A DNA stretch of 64,000 nt from an uncultured Campylobacter sp. (GCF_938039205.1 NZ_CALHVM010000056.1:62001-126000), one strand, 5' to 3'; positions 35,689 to 46,717 are shown, counted from the first letter of the stretch. A program made the numbers and translations. The notes: generated from the letters alone by a model not told the origin.

Positions 35689-36373
35689 AAATCGTCAAAT
35701 TTCGTAAACGCTATCGCATATGTAGCAAATTTGCATGCAGATATGGCTACTAAATTTGACGGACACAAAATTTATTAAATCAGAAAAAACCAACTATTTA
35801 AAAGCATTTGCAGTCGTTTGAAAAATAGATATTAGTAAGGTGTAAGAGCTGAAGTCGCCGATCGCAGTGCGCGTGCGATAAAACCGTTTGAGCAAGAGCG
35901 CGGATATGGTCGTTAAAAAGATTTGCCACTCGCGTACGTCAAGCGAGCGTTTATGCTTTTAAGGTCGGCAAATTTGCTCCAAAACAGTTCCAATCAGCGG
36001 CGAGTTTGATCAAATTTAGTCGCCGCGATGAAAAACAACCCAAATCGTATCGCGCTCCATTTTAAGGTTTGACAAATTTAATCAAAATAACAATTCTTGT
36101 AAATTTGCCTCACGCATATTATTATCGCCAAATTTAACCTTTAACATTTTCAAGGTGCGGGTTATGCCCAAAATCGGTCAAATTTAATAAATCCGTAAAA
36201 ATTAAACAAAAACTTACAAGCCTGGTCGCTTCGTTTAAATTTAACTAAAGCCCGTTCGCGCCGCGTTTGGCTACATCTAAAAGTCCGTAAAATCTCAAGC
36301 CAAGCCCGCGCAAAAGCCTAAATTCAAAGCTAAAAATGTATAATTACCCCAAATTTTTAAACAAGGAATAACA
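35689..36373. other. 685-bp gene-free spacer before ribB
   Basis: No open frame with coding character is seen on either strand. It holds AAATTT words and a 7-bp GC-rich hairpin (35997-36003 with 36020-36026). The part from about 35820 to 36060 has host-like GC and might be decayed coding DNA. No FMN riboswitch pattern is visible ahead of ribB. Confidence 0.55.
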
Positions 36374-37384
36374 ATGGATAGAGTAGAGCAGGCCATAAAC
36401 GACATCAAAAACGGTAAAATGGTCGTAATGGTCGACGATGAGGATCGCGAAAACGAGGGTGATCTGGTATTTGCGGCGACCTTTAGCGACACGCAAAAGG
36501 TAAATTTCGCCATAACTCACGCAAAAGGCGTGCTGTGCCTCGCGCTAAACGAGGAGATCGCGCGTCGCCTCGATCTAAATTTGATGGTAGATAAAAACAC
36601 ATCCTGCCACGAGACGGCGTTTACAGTAACGATCGACGCTAGAAACACGACGACGGGCGTGAGCGCATACGAGCGCGACGTCACGATCCGCCTAGCCGCC
36701 GATCCGATGTCAAAGCCCGAGGATTTCGTGCGCCCGGGACATATCTTCCCGCTCATCGCTAAAAAAGGCGGCGTGCTAAGCCGCACCGGGCACACCGAAG
36801 GGTCGGTCGATCTATGTAAATACGCAGGCCTAACGCAAGCAGCCGCCATCTGCGAGATCGTAAAAGAGGACGGAAATATGGCTCGTAGACCCGATTTAGA
36901 GGCATTTTGCGAGAAATTTGGACTAAATATGGTCTCTGTCTCAGAGCTAGTGCAGTACCGTCTAAAACACGAAAGCCTAATCGAGATAAAAGAAAAAACC
37001 GCGGCTAAGATAGCAGGCTTTGACGCGCTAAAATGCGAGATCCTAGATCACAAGGGCGAGCGTCACTACGCCTTTGTTTTTGGCGAGATAAAAGACAAAA
37101 CCGCAGTCAAATTTCATCAAATTTCAAGCGACGTGGAGCTGCTTTGCTCGGATAAATTTGACGACTTGCGCGGCTCGCTTGAGTATCTAGCTAAAAACGG
37201 CGGAGTCGCGGTGTTTTTACAAGGCGAAGAGAAGTGCGGCGGACAGGTCAAGGACTACGGCATCGGGGCGCAAATTTTACACAAACTAGGCGTCAGCCGT
37301 ATCGAGCTTTTAAGCGCAAATAAAAACAAAGATTTCGTTGCATTAAAGGGCTTTGGGCTTGACATCGCGGGCTACAAAGAGTAA
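36374..37384 (+). CDS. ribB: 3,4-dihydroxy-2-butanone 4-phosphate synthase with degenerate cyclohydrolase domain
   Basis: Makes the four-carbon precursor of riboflavin from ribulose 5-phosphate. Residues 1-205 are RibB with [13 protein letters not shown] (~19-31), the Cys/His-rich [12 protein letters not shown] and [12 protein letters not shown]. Residues ~206-336 have GTP cyclohydrolase II fold character, but the zinc cysteines (C-x10-C-x-C) and the catalytic Arg motif are missing. This is the RibBX-type variant described in proteobacteria; the C-terminal domain is unlikely to make the pyrimidine. The next gene overlaps its end. Confidence 0.9.
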   Translation: MDRVEQAINDIKNGKMVVMVDDEDRENEGDLVFAATFSDTQKVNFAITHAKGVLCLALNEEIARRLDLNLMVDKNTSCHETAFTVTIDARNTTTGVSAYERDVTIRLAADPMSKPEDFVRPGHIFPLIAKKGGVLSRTGHTEGSVDLCKYAGLTQAAAICEIVKEDGNMARRPDLEAFCEKFGLNMVSVSELVQYRLKHESLIEIKEKTAAKIAGFDALKCEILDHKGERHYAFVFGEIKDKTAVKFHQISSDVELLCSDKFDDLRGSLEYLAKNGGVAVFLQGEEKCGGQVKDYGIGAQILHKLGVSRIELLSANKNKDFVALKGFGLDIAGYKE

Positions 37385-38453
37385 CGCAAGCGGGCCTAGC
37401 GAGGTAGCGCGGGCATTTGCCAAGACGCTAAATTTGGGGCTTTTGTACGCGGATAAAAAGGGCGTCATAAAATTTATAAATAAAAAATTCGAGCGTATTT
37501 TTGCTCTAGCGCCAAAAATTTTTTACGGAGCGAAATTTGACGATATGATCGCTGCGGCGCAGGGACTTGACGAGCTAAAGAGCTTTAAAAATCTCAAAAA
37601 TAGCCCGCTAAACTCGAGCGATTTTATCGTAAAAAAAGGCGAAAAAAGTTTCAGGCTAAACGTCTCGAACGTACTTGAGGGCGGGGTGAAATTTGACGGA
37701 TTTATCCTCGCGGTCACCGACGTCACGCACGAAAAAGAGCTCGAAAAAAAGGAGCTTGAGCAAAGGCGCTCGGTGCTGGTGCACGCTAAAACCGCGCTGG
37801 TAGGCGAGATGATAAACTCCATCTCGCATCAGCAGCGCCAACCTCTAAGCGCGCTGGGGCTATATCTAGATAACATCGAGGAGTGCGCGAGCGAGGGCGA
37901 ATTTGAGCGCATATCGGCTCAAATCGCAGCCTGCAAAAAGAGCCTAAGGCTCATGGATGAAACGATAAAGGCGTTTAGAAATTTTTACGCCAGCGGCGAA
38001 GGAGCGGCGAAATTTGATCTCGTTAATATCATAAACGAGCTTATTTTGATAGTGCGGCCCGAGCTAAACTCTCACGGTATCGAGCTAAAATTTGCTCACG
38101 AGAGCGGAAAATACGAGCTAAAAAGCGTCGCTAGCTACGTGAGGCAGATCTTGCTATCCTTACTCTCAAACGCCAAGGACGCGCTAGTTGAAAGCGGACG
38201 TGATACGCCGCAAATTTTAATCGAGCTAAAGAGAGAGGGCGGGCTATTTTGCGTGAGCGTGAGCGATAACGGCGGCGGGGTTAAGGCGGATAGAGATGAG
38301 ATTTTCGAACCGTTTTTTACGACGAAAAATATAGGTACGGGCACGGGGCTAAACGTAGCTAGGGAACTCGCCGTAAAAAAGCTAGGCGGCTCGCTGGAGC
38401 TTGAAAGTGCCGTAAATCCGACTAAATTTACGCTATTTTTAGGCGAAATTTAG
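37353..38453 (+). CDS. Sensor histidine kinase with PAS domain
   Basis: The 366-aa kinase has a PAS-like N-terminal domain (~25-125), a dimerisation/phosphoacceptor domain with His in SISHQQRQPLSALG (~155), and an ATPase domain with SNAKDAL (N box), DNGGGV (G1), and GTGTGLNVARELA (G2). No membrane segment is seen, so it probably senses a cytoplasmic signal. The frame begins with TTG inside ribB; the exact start is uncertain. It pairs with the response regulator 65 bp downstream. Confidence 0.85.
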   Translation: MGLTSRATKSNASGPSEVARAFAKTLNLGLLYADKKGVIKFINKKFERIFALAPKIFYGAKFDDMIAAAQGLDELKSFKNLKNSPLNSSDFIVKKGEKSFRLNVSNVLEGGVKFDGFILAVTDVTHEKELEKKELEQRRSVLVHAKTALVGEMINSISHQQRQPLSALGLYLDNIEECASEGEFERISAQIAACKKSLRLMDETIKAFRNFYASGEGAAKFDLVNIINELILIVRPELNSHGIELKFAHESGKYELKSVASYVRQILLSLLSNAKDALVESGRDTPQILIELKREGGLFCVSVSDNGGGVKADRDEIFEPFFTTKNIGTGTGLNVARELAVKKLGGSLELESAVNPTKFTLFLGEI

Positions 38454-38518
38454 ACGAGGCGGTAAATTTGAAAATTAGTTTTAGGAATTAAGAACCACAA
38501 ACAAGAAACGAGGCTAGC

Positions 38519-39247
38519 GTGTATAGCAAAATAAAAAATATCTTAAACGGCGTAAATTTACTCATCGTCGAGGACGACGAGAGCCTACGCGAGAGTATCA
38601 AGATATCGGTCGAAAACTATGTGAGCGAGGTTTACGCCTGCGCAAACGCGAAAGAGGCGCTGGAGATTTTTGAGGCAAAAGGCGTAAATTTGGTGCTTTC
38701 GGATATCAACATGCCGCACATGAACGGGCTTGAGATGGCAGCTCGCATCAGGGGGCTTGATAAAGACGTGCCCATTATTTTTCTCACCGCATACGATAGC
38801 GACGAAAACGTGCTTAGCGCGATAGAGCTAGGTAGCTTTGGCGTACTAAAAAAGCCCTTTGAAAAGCGCGAACTCATCATGGAAATGAGCTTTGCGGCGA
38901 ATAAATTTAAAAACGATTTTGCCCAGGTTGATCTAAAAAACGGCTTTAAATTTAACGCCTTTAGCAGGCAGCTGACAAAGCACGGCGAGCCGGTGGGGCT
39001 AACGAAAAAAGAGCAAAATTTGCTCCATCTTTTCCTAAAAAATCAGGGCCGCGTCGTGAGCTTTGAGATGATCGAGGCGTGCGTCTGGCAGGATGGTAGC
39101 TGCACCGCCGACGCGATACGAAGCTTTGTGTATAAACTACGCAAAAAACTCTATCCAGAACTCATCCAAAACGCGCAAGGCAGCGGCTATGCACTCATCC
39201 TAGATGAGCAAAATCAGCGCACCGTGAGCCAGGTCGGCTACGTTTGA
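38519..39247 (+). CDS. OmpR/PhoB-type response regulator
   Basis: The 242-aa regulator has receiver domain motifs EDDE (~18-21), the phosphoacceptor Asp in LSDINMP (~61), T in FLTAYD and Lys in LKKPF (~113), then a C-terminal winged-helix DNA-binding domain (GLTKKEQNLLHLFLKNQGRVVS ... IRSFVYKLRKKL). It starts with GTG preceded by gagg. It is the partner of the upstream kinase. Target genes unknown. Confidence 0.9.
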   Translation: MYSKIKNILNGVNLLIVEDDESLRESIKISVENYVSEVYACANAKEALEIFEAKGVNLVLSDINMPHMNGLEMAARIRGLDKDVPIIFLTAYDSDENVLSAIELGSFGVLKKPFEKRELIMEMSFAANKFKNDFAQVDLKNGFKFNAFSRQLTKHGEPVGLTKKEQNLLHLFLKNQGRVVSFEMIEACVWQDGSCTADAIRSFVYKLRKKLYPELIQNAQGSGYALILDEQNQRTVSQVGYV

Positions 39248-39444
39248 GAATGTAAATTTATCTACGAAATTTAATGATTTTGCATTATATGACTCAAAAG
39301 TCAAATTTGCCGAAATATAGCGTTTATTTAATTTATGAATAAATTGATTTTTTCGCTTCCTTAAAGCTTAAATTTATAAAAAATTAAAATTTAAGTTGTA
39401 AAATCTAAAGAACTGATTTTAAAATATTAATTTAAGGAGAGAAA

Positions 39445-40371
39445 ATGCAAATAAATTCTCAAGAGGTTACGCAAACGCCCGGAAATAACACCGTTTTTCA
39501 AACTTGGCTGTTAAGCGGCGACGAAAACGCCTGTAAAAAAGGTTTTGAGAGGCTTTGCGCTTTGGTTGTAAATTTAAATAAGACGGCCAAAGTAAGGTTT
39601 GGCGCGGAGGCGAACGTAAACTGCGTAATCGCCGTCGGACACGATGCGTGGCTAAAACTAGGACTCCCGCAACCGCTACCAAAAGAGCTTGTAAATTTTA
39701 AAGCGATAAAAGGCGATAAGCACGAAGCCGTGAGCACCGCGGGCGATATCCACGTGCATATTAGGGCGCTTGATGCGGCGGATTGCTTTGATATGGCGCA
39801 AAATATAAAGGCCGAGCTTTTTAAATTTGCCAAGCTCGCAGACGAAACTCAGGGTTTTAAATACCACGACGGCAGAGCGATCATTGGCTTTGTAGACGGT
39901 ACGGAAAATCCAAACGGCGAAGACAGGGACTTTTTTGCCAAAGTCGGCGACGAGGACGCTAAATTTAAGGGCGGAAGCTATGTGTTCGTGCAAAAATATA
40001 AACACAAAATGAGAGAGTGGAATGCAACTAGCGTGAGCGAGCAAGAAAAGGTCATCGGCCGCACGAAAGCAGACGACATCGAGATGAGCGAGGATGAAAA
40101 GCCTAGCAACTCGCACTCCGCCGCGGCAAACGTAGGAGATGATAAAAAAGTCGTTCGCGGAAATATGCCTTTTGTCGAGGGAAGCGTGACGGGGACGTAC
40201 TTTATCGCGTATGCTGGCATGTTTTCGACGGTTGAAGCGATGCTAAATAAGATGTTTATCGGCGAGCCGCGCGGCAACTCGGATAGATTGCTTGATTTTA
40301 GCACGCCGATCACCGGAGCGCTATTTTTTGCGCCTACTTTTGATATGCTCTCAAGCTATAGCGCAGAGTAG
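39445..40371 (+). CDS. DyP-type haem peroxidase
   Basis: The 308-aa cytoplasmic peroxidase has the family GxxDG motif in IGFVDGTENP (~148-157), with the proximal haem His in the SNSHSAAANV region (~222) and the distal Arg region GSVTGTYFIAYAG (~246). It lacks a Tat signal. Likely role: removal of peroxides, possibly with haem or dye substrates. It has its own AT-rich promoter region and a ggagag ribosome binding site. Confidence 0.92.
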   Translation: MQINSQEVTQTPGNNTVFQTWLLSGDENACKKGFERLCALVVNLNKTAKVRFGAEANVNCVIAVGHDAWLKLGLPQPLPKELVNFKAIKGDKHEAVSTAGDIHVHIRALDAADCFDMAQNIKAELFKFAKLADETQGFKYHDGRAIIGFVDGTENPNGEDRDFFAKVGDEDAKFKGGSYVFVQKYKHKMREWNATSVSEQEKVIGRTKADDIEMSEDEKPSNSHSAAANVGDDKKVVRGNMPFVEGSVTGTYFIAYAGMFSTVEAMLNKMFIGEPRGNSDRLLDFSTPITGALFFAPTFDMLSSYSAE

Positions 40372-40640
40372 GATTTTTCGGCTCGCGAACCCTCCTAAAT
40401 TGCGGACGTTTTGCGGGCTGCCGCTTTAAATTTTACTTTTAACAACCTTGCCTAATTCGCTTTTAAAATTTAAAACCGAGATTAGTATTTTTTCGTAAGC
40501 TTTTACCGCTAAATTTGCAAATTTTGCTTGCAAATTTACGGCATGAACCGCGCAAATATAAAATTATATTTTCATAAAATCATACTTTCATCATACTTTT
40601 CTTATATAATCCTTTTACATTTTAAATTTAAGGGAGCAAA

Positions 40641-41219
40641 ATGAAAAAAATCCTACTATCAAGCTTGCTAGCCTGTTCGCTCTTTGCAGCGGGCGAGGTG
40701 TATAGCCCATCGGTAAAAGACGTTTACGCAGATGCGACGTCGCAAAAAAGCATAGGCAGGCTCTTGCCGACGAACGGGGTTAAAATTTTAGCCACGCAGG
40801 GCGACCGCGTGAAAATCTCCGTTAAAGGCTACCAAAATCCCGCCGTTAGCAACGTCGTTTACTTTAGCGACTCCGAGCGCGTCATCGCCGTTGCGTTTGC
40901 CAAAACTGCAACGCCTGATATAAAGGTCGTGAAAAAGGGCGCTAACGGCAAATGGGACGAGGTCGAGACCGTGGTCTATGCGCAAAAAGACGGCTTTACG
41001 AACGATCTAGGCGGACTTTTTGCTAAGGGCGGCGAGCTTTACAAAGAGAGCTGCGGCGTGTGCCATTCGCTGCATCAAACCACGCACTACAAGGCAAATC
41101 AGTGGCCTAACCTGCTAAAATCGATGATCGCGCGAACGGCGATCGGCAAAGACGACGAGTGGCTGGTGACACAGTACTTGCAAAAGCACTCTGCCGACGT
41201 GAACGTAGATAAAAAGTAA
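40641..41219 (+). CDS. Periplasmic monohaem c-type cytochrome
   Basis: The 192-aa protein has a signal peptide (1-18, ending FAAG) and a single haem motif CGVCH at about residues 138-142, with a Met/His-poor C-terminal tail. Its position before a TorA-type reductase mirrors Cj0265c-Cj0264c of C. jejuni, where the cytochrome passes electrons to the reductase. Ribosome binding site aaggga. Here the two genes are 472 bp apart. Confidence 0.85.
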   Translation: MKKILLSSLLACSLFAAGEVYSPSVKDVYADATSQKSIGRLLPTNGVKILATQGDRVKISVKGYQNPAVSNVVYFSDSERVIAVAFAKTATPDIKVVKKGANGKWDEVETVVYAQKDGFTNDLGGLFAKGGELYKESCGVCHSLHQTTHYKANQWPNLLKSMIARTAIGKDDEWLVTQYLQKHSADVNVDKK

Positions 41220-41691
41220 AAAGCGGCGCGTAAATTTGACGAGGATTTACGCCTGGCGCGCCCGCAGATGGACGAGATTTACGGGAGCTAGATTTTATAA
41301 AATTCGCGGCGAAGCGGCTGTTTTTAAAACGCCGAATTTGAAGGTTTGGCGGATGGTAAATTTAGCGTACAAAACGAGATATACGCTAAATTTGAGCGGC
41401 TGCTTTGCGAGCTAGGCTGCGCGAACGAGGCTTTTAGTTGTCAAATTTGACTCGCTGGACGAGAGAGCGGTCAAATTTGAGCGTAAAAGCTTAAATTTGA
41501 GTCCGTGCTAAGGCGCGGCTCGTTTGGCTGATAAAAAGCCGATTTAAAGCCGCTTTTAAAAGAAGCGATGTGTTTTAGCCTTGCTTGCGTCTGCGACTTC
41601 GCAACTGCAAGCAGAATGGTGCAGGGAGCGCTTGCGCTTCCGCTCGCAGGTCGGATTTTATTCGACCGAGAAATAAAAATAGGAGAGAAAA
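41220..41691. other. 472-bp spacer between cytochrome and TorA genes
   Basis: No gene is credible. It contains AAATTT words and, near the torA start, a GC-rich leader with AGCG-CTTG-CGCT (about 41619-41630) and a hairpin GGTCG/CGACC (41649-41653 with 41663-41667), about 25 bp before the torA ATG. This suggests torA has its own transcript with a structured leader. Confidence 0.5.
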
Positions 41692-44250
41692 ATGAACCTA
41701 CAAAGACGAAATGTATTAAAAGGCGGAGCGGCACTTGCGGCAGCTCCTTTGTTTTCTAGCGTAACGGCGTCAAATTTACTCGGCGCCGAGCTAAATACGG
41801 CAAACGTACGTAACGGCGAGGTGCTAACGGCTGCTCACTGGGGCATGCTAAAGGTTAGCATCAAAGACGGCAAGATCGTAAAATCAGAGCCGTTTCAAAA
41901 AACGAGCGAAGTGTATAATCCGCTGCAACACTACACCGCCGATATGGTCTATAAATCACGCATAAAATACCCTATGGTGCGCAAAAGCTACCTAGAAAAT
42001 CCGGACTCGCCAAAACCAGAGCTAAGAGGTAAAGACGGCTGGGTACGAGTACGCTACGAGGACGCGATAAAACTAGTAGCTAGAGAGCTAAAAAAGACTA
42101 GAAAGCAAAAGGGGCTAGAGGGTGTGTTTGCCGGTAGCTACGGCTGGAAATCAAGCGGCAACGTGCATAACTCGCGAATTTTACTTCATAGATTTATGAA
42201 CCTTAGCGGCGGATTCGTGGGCTCGCTAGGCGACTACTCCACGGGTGCCAGCCAGATCATCATGCCTCACGTCGTGGGTAGCATCGAGGTATATGAGCAG
42301 CAAACCAGCTGGCCTGTGGTACTAGAAAACTCAAAAGTAGTCGTTATCTGGGGCGCAAACCCGGTGGCAACCCTTCGCATAGCGTGGACTAGCACCGACG
42401 AGCAGGGCTTTAAGTATTTTGAAGAGCTAAAAAACAAAAAAGATATCAAAGTGATCATCATCGACCCTATCAGAAGTGATACGGCGCAGTACTTCGACAA
42501 GGCTCAGTGGATCGCTCCGGTGCCAAACACCGACACTGCGATGATGCTAGGCATGATGCACTACCTATACGAGAGTGGCAAATACGATAAAAACTTCATC
42601 GAAACCTATACGAGCGGCTTTGATAAGTTCCTGCCGTATCTGCTCGGTAAAACCGACGGCACGCCTAAAAATTTGGAGTGGGCGAGCAAAATTTGCGGCC
42701 TAAAAGCAAGCCTCATAAAAGAGCTTGCAGATACCTTCGCCGCTAACCGCACGATGATAATGAGCGGATGGGGCATGCAACGCGCGCATCACGGCGAGCA
42801 GCCGCACTGGGCAATGGTGACTTTGGCGGCGATGTTAGGACAGATCGGGCTTCCTGGCGGAGGTTTTGGCCTTAGCTACCACTACTCAAACGGCGGCGCT
42901 CCGACTTGCAAAGGCGCAGTCATCGGCGGCGTAAATAGCGCAAGCGTGGGTAAATTTAACGACGAGGGCGAGTTTATCGGTACCGATAGCGGAGAATTTG
43001 ACGCAAACGGCCGCTTCGTAGCTAAGGCTGCGGCGGTTGCTGGTACGGGTCAAAGCTGGCTGCAAAAGGCGACTCATTATGCATTCCCGGTCGCTCGTAT
43101 AGCAGACGCTCTGCTAAATCCTGGCAAAGTGATCGATCACAACGGCAAGAAAATCACGTATCCTGATATCGACTTTATCTACTGGGTCGGCGGCAATCCT
43201 TTAGCCCACCATCAAGAAACCAACCGCCTACTAGAAGCGTGGCGCAAACCTCGCACGGTAGTCGTAAACGAGGCATACTGGACGCCGACTGCTAAGATGG
43301 CTGATATCGTATTTCCAACCACAACCGCATACGAGCGCAACGACGTCACGATGACGGGCGACTACTCGAATATGAACATCGTGCCGATGAAGCAAGTTGT
43401 GGAAAAATACGCCGAAGCTCGCGATGATTATCAAATTTTCACCGATCTTTGCAAGGCGTACGCTAAAAATTTAGTCGTAGCCTACACCGACAACGGCAAG
43501 GATGAATTTGACTGGATCAAAGAGTACTACGGCGCGGCGTACGAGCAGGTCAAGGCTATACCTGATTTTGAAACCGATATGAAGCCGTTTGAGGAGTTTT
43601 GGAATGAAAATAAGCCGGTAACTTTTGCCTCGACGCCTGAGAGCGATACGTGGGTGAGATTTGGCGAGTTTAGAGAGGATCCGGTGCTAAATCCTTTAGG
43701 AACGCCAAGCGGCCTAATCGAAATTTACTCCGAAACCATCGAGAAAATGGGCTATGATGACTGCAAAGCGCACCCGATGTGGTTTGAGCCGATCGAGTGG
43801 CTAGGCATGAAAGATAAACCTGCCGAGCTACACATGCTAAGCCCGCATCCGACCGATCGCCTCCACTCGCAGCTAAACCAAACCTCTCTACGCGAAAACT
43901 ACGCGATAGCAAACCGCGAGCCGATCTGGATACACCCTAAAGACGCTGCGAAAAAAGGCATAAAAACCGGCGATTTGGTTAGGGTATTTAACGCGCGCGG
44001 CGAAGTGCTAGCGGGTGCCTTGGTGACGCAAGATATCAAAGAGGGCGTCGTTAAGCTTGCCGAAGGCGTATGGTATGACGGATTTGACGCGGGTCTTTGC
44101 AAAAATGGTTCGCCAAATGTGCTAACTATCGATATCCCGACTAGCAAGCTAGCTAACGGCAACATCAGCCACACCGCGCTTGTAAATATCGAGAAATTTA
44201 TGGGCAAGGCGCCTGAGCTAACGGCGTTTAGCGATCCGAAATTTGCTTAA
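41692..44250 (+). CDS. torA: Molybdopterin-dependent TMAO/DMSO reductase, TorA-type
   Basis: The 852-aa terminal reductase is exported by Tat (QRRNVLKGGAALAAAP, residues 4-19). Motifs of the DMSO reductase family include SYGWKSSGNVHN (~152), the Mo-ligand Ser region GDYSTGASQIIMP (~183), VIWGANP (~218), and the C-terminal MGD-binding HPTDRLHSQLNQT and ANREPIWIHPKDAAKKGI. It resembles Cj0264c, which reduces TMAO and DMSO in the periplasm. Its electron donor is probably the upstream cytochrome. Confidence 0.92.
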   Translation: MNLQRRNVLKGGAALAAAPLFSSVTASNLLGAELNTANVRNGEVLTAAHWGMLKVSIKDGKIVKSEPFQKTSEVYNPLQHYTADMVYKSRIKYPMVRKSYLENPDSPKPELRGKDGWVRVRYEDAIKLVARELKKTRKQKGLEGVFAGSYGWKSSGNVHNSRILLHRFMNLSGGFVGSLGDYSTGASQIIMPHVVGSIEVYEQQTSWPVVLENSKVVVIWGANPVATLRIAWTSTDEQGFKYFEELKNKKDIKVIIIDPIRSDTAQYFDKAQWIAPVPNTDTAMMLGMMHYLYESGKYDKNFIETYTSGFDKFLPYLLGKTDGTPKNLEWASKICGLKASLIKELADTFAANRTMIMSGWGMQRAHHGEQPHWAMVTLAAMLGQIGLPGGGFGLSYHYSNGGAPTCKGAVIGGVNSASVGKFNDEGEFIGTDSGEFDANGRFVAKAAAVAGTGQSWLQKATHYAFPVARIADALLNPGKVIDHNGKKITYPDIDFIYWVGGNPLAHHQETNRLLEAWRKPRTVVVNEAYWTPTAKMADIVFPTTTAYERNDVTMTGDYSNMNIVPMKQVVEKYAEARDDYQIFTDLCKAYAKNLVVAYTDNGKDEFDWIKEYYGAAYEQVKAIPDFETDMKPFEEFWNENKPVTFASTPESDTWVRFGEFREDPVLNPLGTPSGLIEIYSETIEKMGYDDCKAHPMWFEPIEWLGMKDKPAELHMLSPHPTDRLHSQLNQTSLRENYAIANREPIWIHPKDAAKKGIKTGDLVRVFNARGEVLAGALVTQDIKEGVVKLAEGVWYDGFDAGLCKNGSPNVLTIDIPTSKLANGNISHTALVNIEKFMGKAPELTAFSDPKFA

Positions 44251-44290
44251 ATTTGAGGCCGCGAACTAAATTTGCGGCTTAAATTCGATA

Positions 44291-44327
44291 AAACCTCGCC
44301 GGGTTAAATTTGACTCGGCGAGGCGTT
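44291..44327 (+). terminator. Terminator after torA
   Basis: CCTCGCCG (44294-44301) pairs with CGGCGAGG (44316-44323); flanking AAA and TTT extend it. Confidence 0.75.
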
Positions 44328-44566
44328 TAAAATTCAGTCGTTAAATTTAACTCGGAGCGGTATAAATTTGGATTAAATTTATCATTTTTGCTACGCTGAT
44401 TTTGCTTTCATTCCGCTTTATATTTTATTCTCATAAAAATTACTTCTTATTTTTAATAAATTTGGACTGGATTTTGCTTTTAAAACATAGTTAATGTAAA
44501 GTTTTAATTTTATTTAATTTTTAACGTAGTAAAATAGAAATTTTAATCAAAATCTAAGGAGAGAAA
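44328..44566. promoter_or_regulatory. AT-rich promoter region of the chemoreceptor gene
   Basis: No gene. The stretch is T- and A-rich with TAAAAT at about 44530, fitting a Campylobacter -10, and ends in aaggagag, the ribosome binding site of the chemoreceptor gene. Confidence 0.45.
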
Positions 44567-46528
44567 ATGCGTTCTATCACGAACAAGATCGCTGTGATGC
44601 TTATCGTCGCGCTGATCGTTTCGTTTGCTGCTATTTCGGCGGTTAGTTATTATACGGCTGAGAATAAGGTCGTTCAGCTCGTTAGCCAAAATCAGGCTCA
44701 AATTTTAAAAGACGTCAATACTGTTGCTAATTCGTTTTTTGAAGATTATTTGGCTATGGTCAAAAAAATAGCTGCAAACATCGAGAAAATTTCAGACGAC
44801 GGCGATGATATAATGCGTCACTTGGTGCTAGAAAAAGAGCTTGCAAATTCGTTGGTTACTTATGTTTACTATGGACGCGAGGATGGTTATTTTTTCCAAT
44901 CAGACGGTAAAAGAACAACTTTGGCCGATAACTATGATCCGCGAACTAGGGGTTGGTATGGAGCGGCTAAAAATGAAAATAAAGCTATTTATATGCAGCC
45001 TCGCTTAACTTCGACTAACGATTTGGTCGTAACTTTCGTAGCACCTGCGGTAAAAAACGGTAAATTTGTCGGTATAGTAGGTATAGATATCGATATAAAA
45101 ACTCTAAGCAAAAAAATCCTCGATATGGGCAAGACCGAATACGGCTACGTTTATCTAATGAATCAAGACGGCGTCATGCTAATGCACTCAAATCCTGAGA
45201 ACGTCGGTAAATCAGTCGACTCTACTACATATCTCTCCAAGCAATATGCAGAAAAGAAATTTGATAAAAACGGACTTATTCCTTATACTAACTATAAGGG
45301 CGAGAACGTAACGGCTAAACTTTTGCCTATCAACGATAAAGGCTGGCTAGCTGTTGCAGCTATCGGAGCGGATACTTTTTCTAGCAATACCCTTCCTCTA
45401 CTTAAGGCTCAGCTTGCGCTAGCGGCGTTATTTATAGTCGCTCTTTCGATTTTTGTCTACGTACTACTTAAAAAATCTCTCAGTCCGATAAAAACTATCC
45501 AAGAAAAGCTTGAGGATACATTTAAATTCGTCACACATGAGGTATCTAAGGCTCCTGAAAAGTTAGCAGTAAATACGCAGGATGAATTCGGCGTTATGAG
45601 TAGGGCTATCAACGAAAATATAGATAAAGTAGTCTACGGCATCAAAAAAGATAGCGCTCTGATCGAGGAGATGAACGGCATCGCAAATCTCATGATAAAA
45701 GGCCATATGGGCGCGACTATAAAGGCGGATCCGAACAATCCGGCTCTCGTGCAACTAAAAGATTTGCTAAATAAATTCTTTAGCTCAATATCTTCAAATT
45801 TAAAAGATATCGCGCGAGTGCTAAACTCATATAACAAAAACGATTACACTGCTAAAATCGAGCTCAAAGATGAGCTAGAAAGCGATCTAAAAGATATGAT
45901 CATGGGCATAGAGAGCGCCGGTGTAGCTGTTAGCAATATGCTAAAAGAAAATCTAAACGAGGCCGAAAGCCTAGAAGCAAAAGCTAAAATCCTAGCCGAA
46001 TCTATGAAAAATCTGACCGACGGCGCTCATAGACAAGCCGACTCCATCCAAGAAAGCGCTGCTGCAATCGAGCAGATGAGTAGCTCGATGAACGCTATCA
46101 GCCAAAAGGCGCAGGATGTAACTCGACAAAGCGAGGAGATCAAAAACATCATCGTGATCATCCGCGACATCGCCGATCAGACAAACTTGCTAGCGCTTAA
46201 CGCTGCCATCGAAGCAGCGCGAGCAGGCGAACACGGGCGTGGTTTTGCCGTCGTGGCCGATGAGGTAAGAAAACTAGCCGAGCGAACGCAAAAATCCCTA
46301 AGCGAAATCGAAGCTAACGCAAACGTGCTAGCTCAAAGTATCAATGAGATGAGTGAAAGCATCAAGGAGCAAAGCGACGGCATAAATATGATAAATCAGT
46401 CGGTCACGCAAATCGACTCCATCACTCACCAAAATATCTCGATCGTAAATACCACAAACGAGGTTACGGCCGAGATAGACGATATGGCTAAAAATATCGT
46501 CGCGGATGTTAGAAAAAATAAATTTTAA
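44567..46528 (+). CDS. Methyl-accepting chemotaxis protein with Cache sensor
   Basis: The 653-aa receptor has a membrane segment at ~8-30, a periplasmic double-Cache domain (~35-280, with [14 protein letters not shown] and [11 protein letters not shown]), a second membrane segment at ~283-305, a HAMP-like linker, and a cytoplasmic signalling domain. Its hairpin tip reads [40 protein letters not shown]. Cache receptors usually sense small carboxylates or amino acids; ligand unknown. The gene is monocistronic with a terminator. Confidence 0.93.
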   Translation: MRSITNKIAVMLIVALIVSFAAISAVSYYTAENKVVQLVSQNQAQILKDVNTVANSFFEDYLAMVKKIAANIEKISDDGDDIMRHLVLEKELANSLVTYVYYGREDGYFFQSDGKRTTLADNYDPRTRGWYGAAKNENKAIYMQPRLTSTNDLVVTFVAPAVKNGKFVGIVGIDIDIKTLSKKILDMGKTEYGYVYLMNQDGVMLMHSNPENVGKSVDSTTYLSKQYAEKKFDKNGLIPYTNYKGENVTAKLLPINDKGWLAVAAIGADTFSSNTLPLLKAQLALAALFIVALSIFVYVLLKKSLSPIKTIQEKLEDTFKFVTHEVSKAPEKLAVNTQDEFGVMSRAINENIDKVVYGIKKDSALIEEMNGIANLMIKGHMGATIKADPNNPALVQLKDLLNKFFSSISSNLKDIARVLNSYNKNDYTAKIELKDELESDLKDMIMGIESAGVAVSNMLKENLNEAESLEAKAKILAESMKNLTDGAHRQADSIQESAAAIEQMSSSMNAISQKAQDVTRQSEEIKNIIVIIRDIADQTNLLALNAAIEAARAGEHGRGFAVVADEVRKLAERTQKSLSEIEANANVLAQSINEMSESIKEQSDGINMINQSVTQIDSITHQNISIVNTTNEVTAEIDDMAKNIVADVRKNKF

Positions 46529-46542
46529 ATCAAACTTTAAAG

Positions 46543-46574
46543 GCGAATGTCAAAAATCAGGCATTCGCTTTTTT
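46543..46574 (+). terminator. Terminator after the chemoreceptor
   Basis: GCGAATG (46543-46549) pairs with CATTCGC (46562-46568), extended by two more pairs, and is followed by six T. Confidence 0.85.
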
Positions 46575-46717
46575 AAATTTAAACGCTACTTAATCCATTT
46601 ACGACGCTGCCAAATTTAATCGCTTTGCAGCTTTCTCTTATTTTTTTATTTTAAATTTGCACCCTTTTGAGCTAAATTTGCCGTAAAATTTGACTATAAT
46701 TTTGCAAAGGATCAATC

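Noticed and set aside
35689..36373. FMN riboswitch ahead of ribB
   Set aside because: The conserved core (AGGGC..., GGTGAAATTCC-like) is not found in the spacer.
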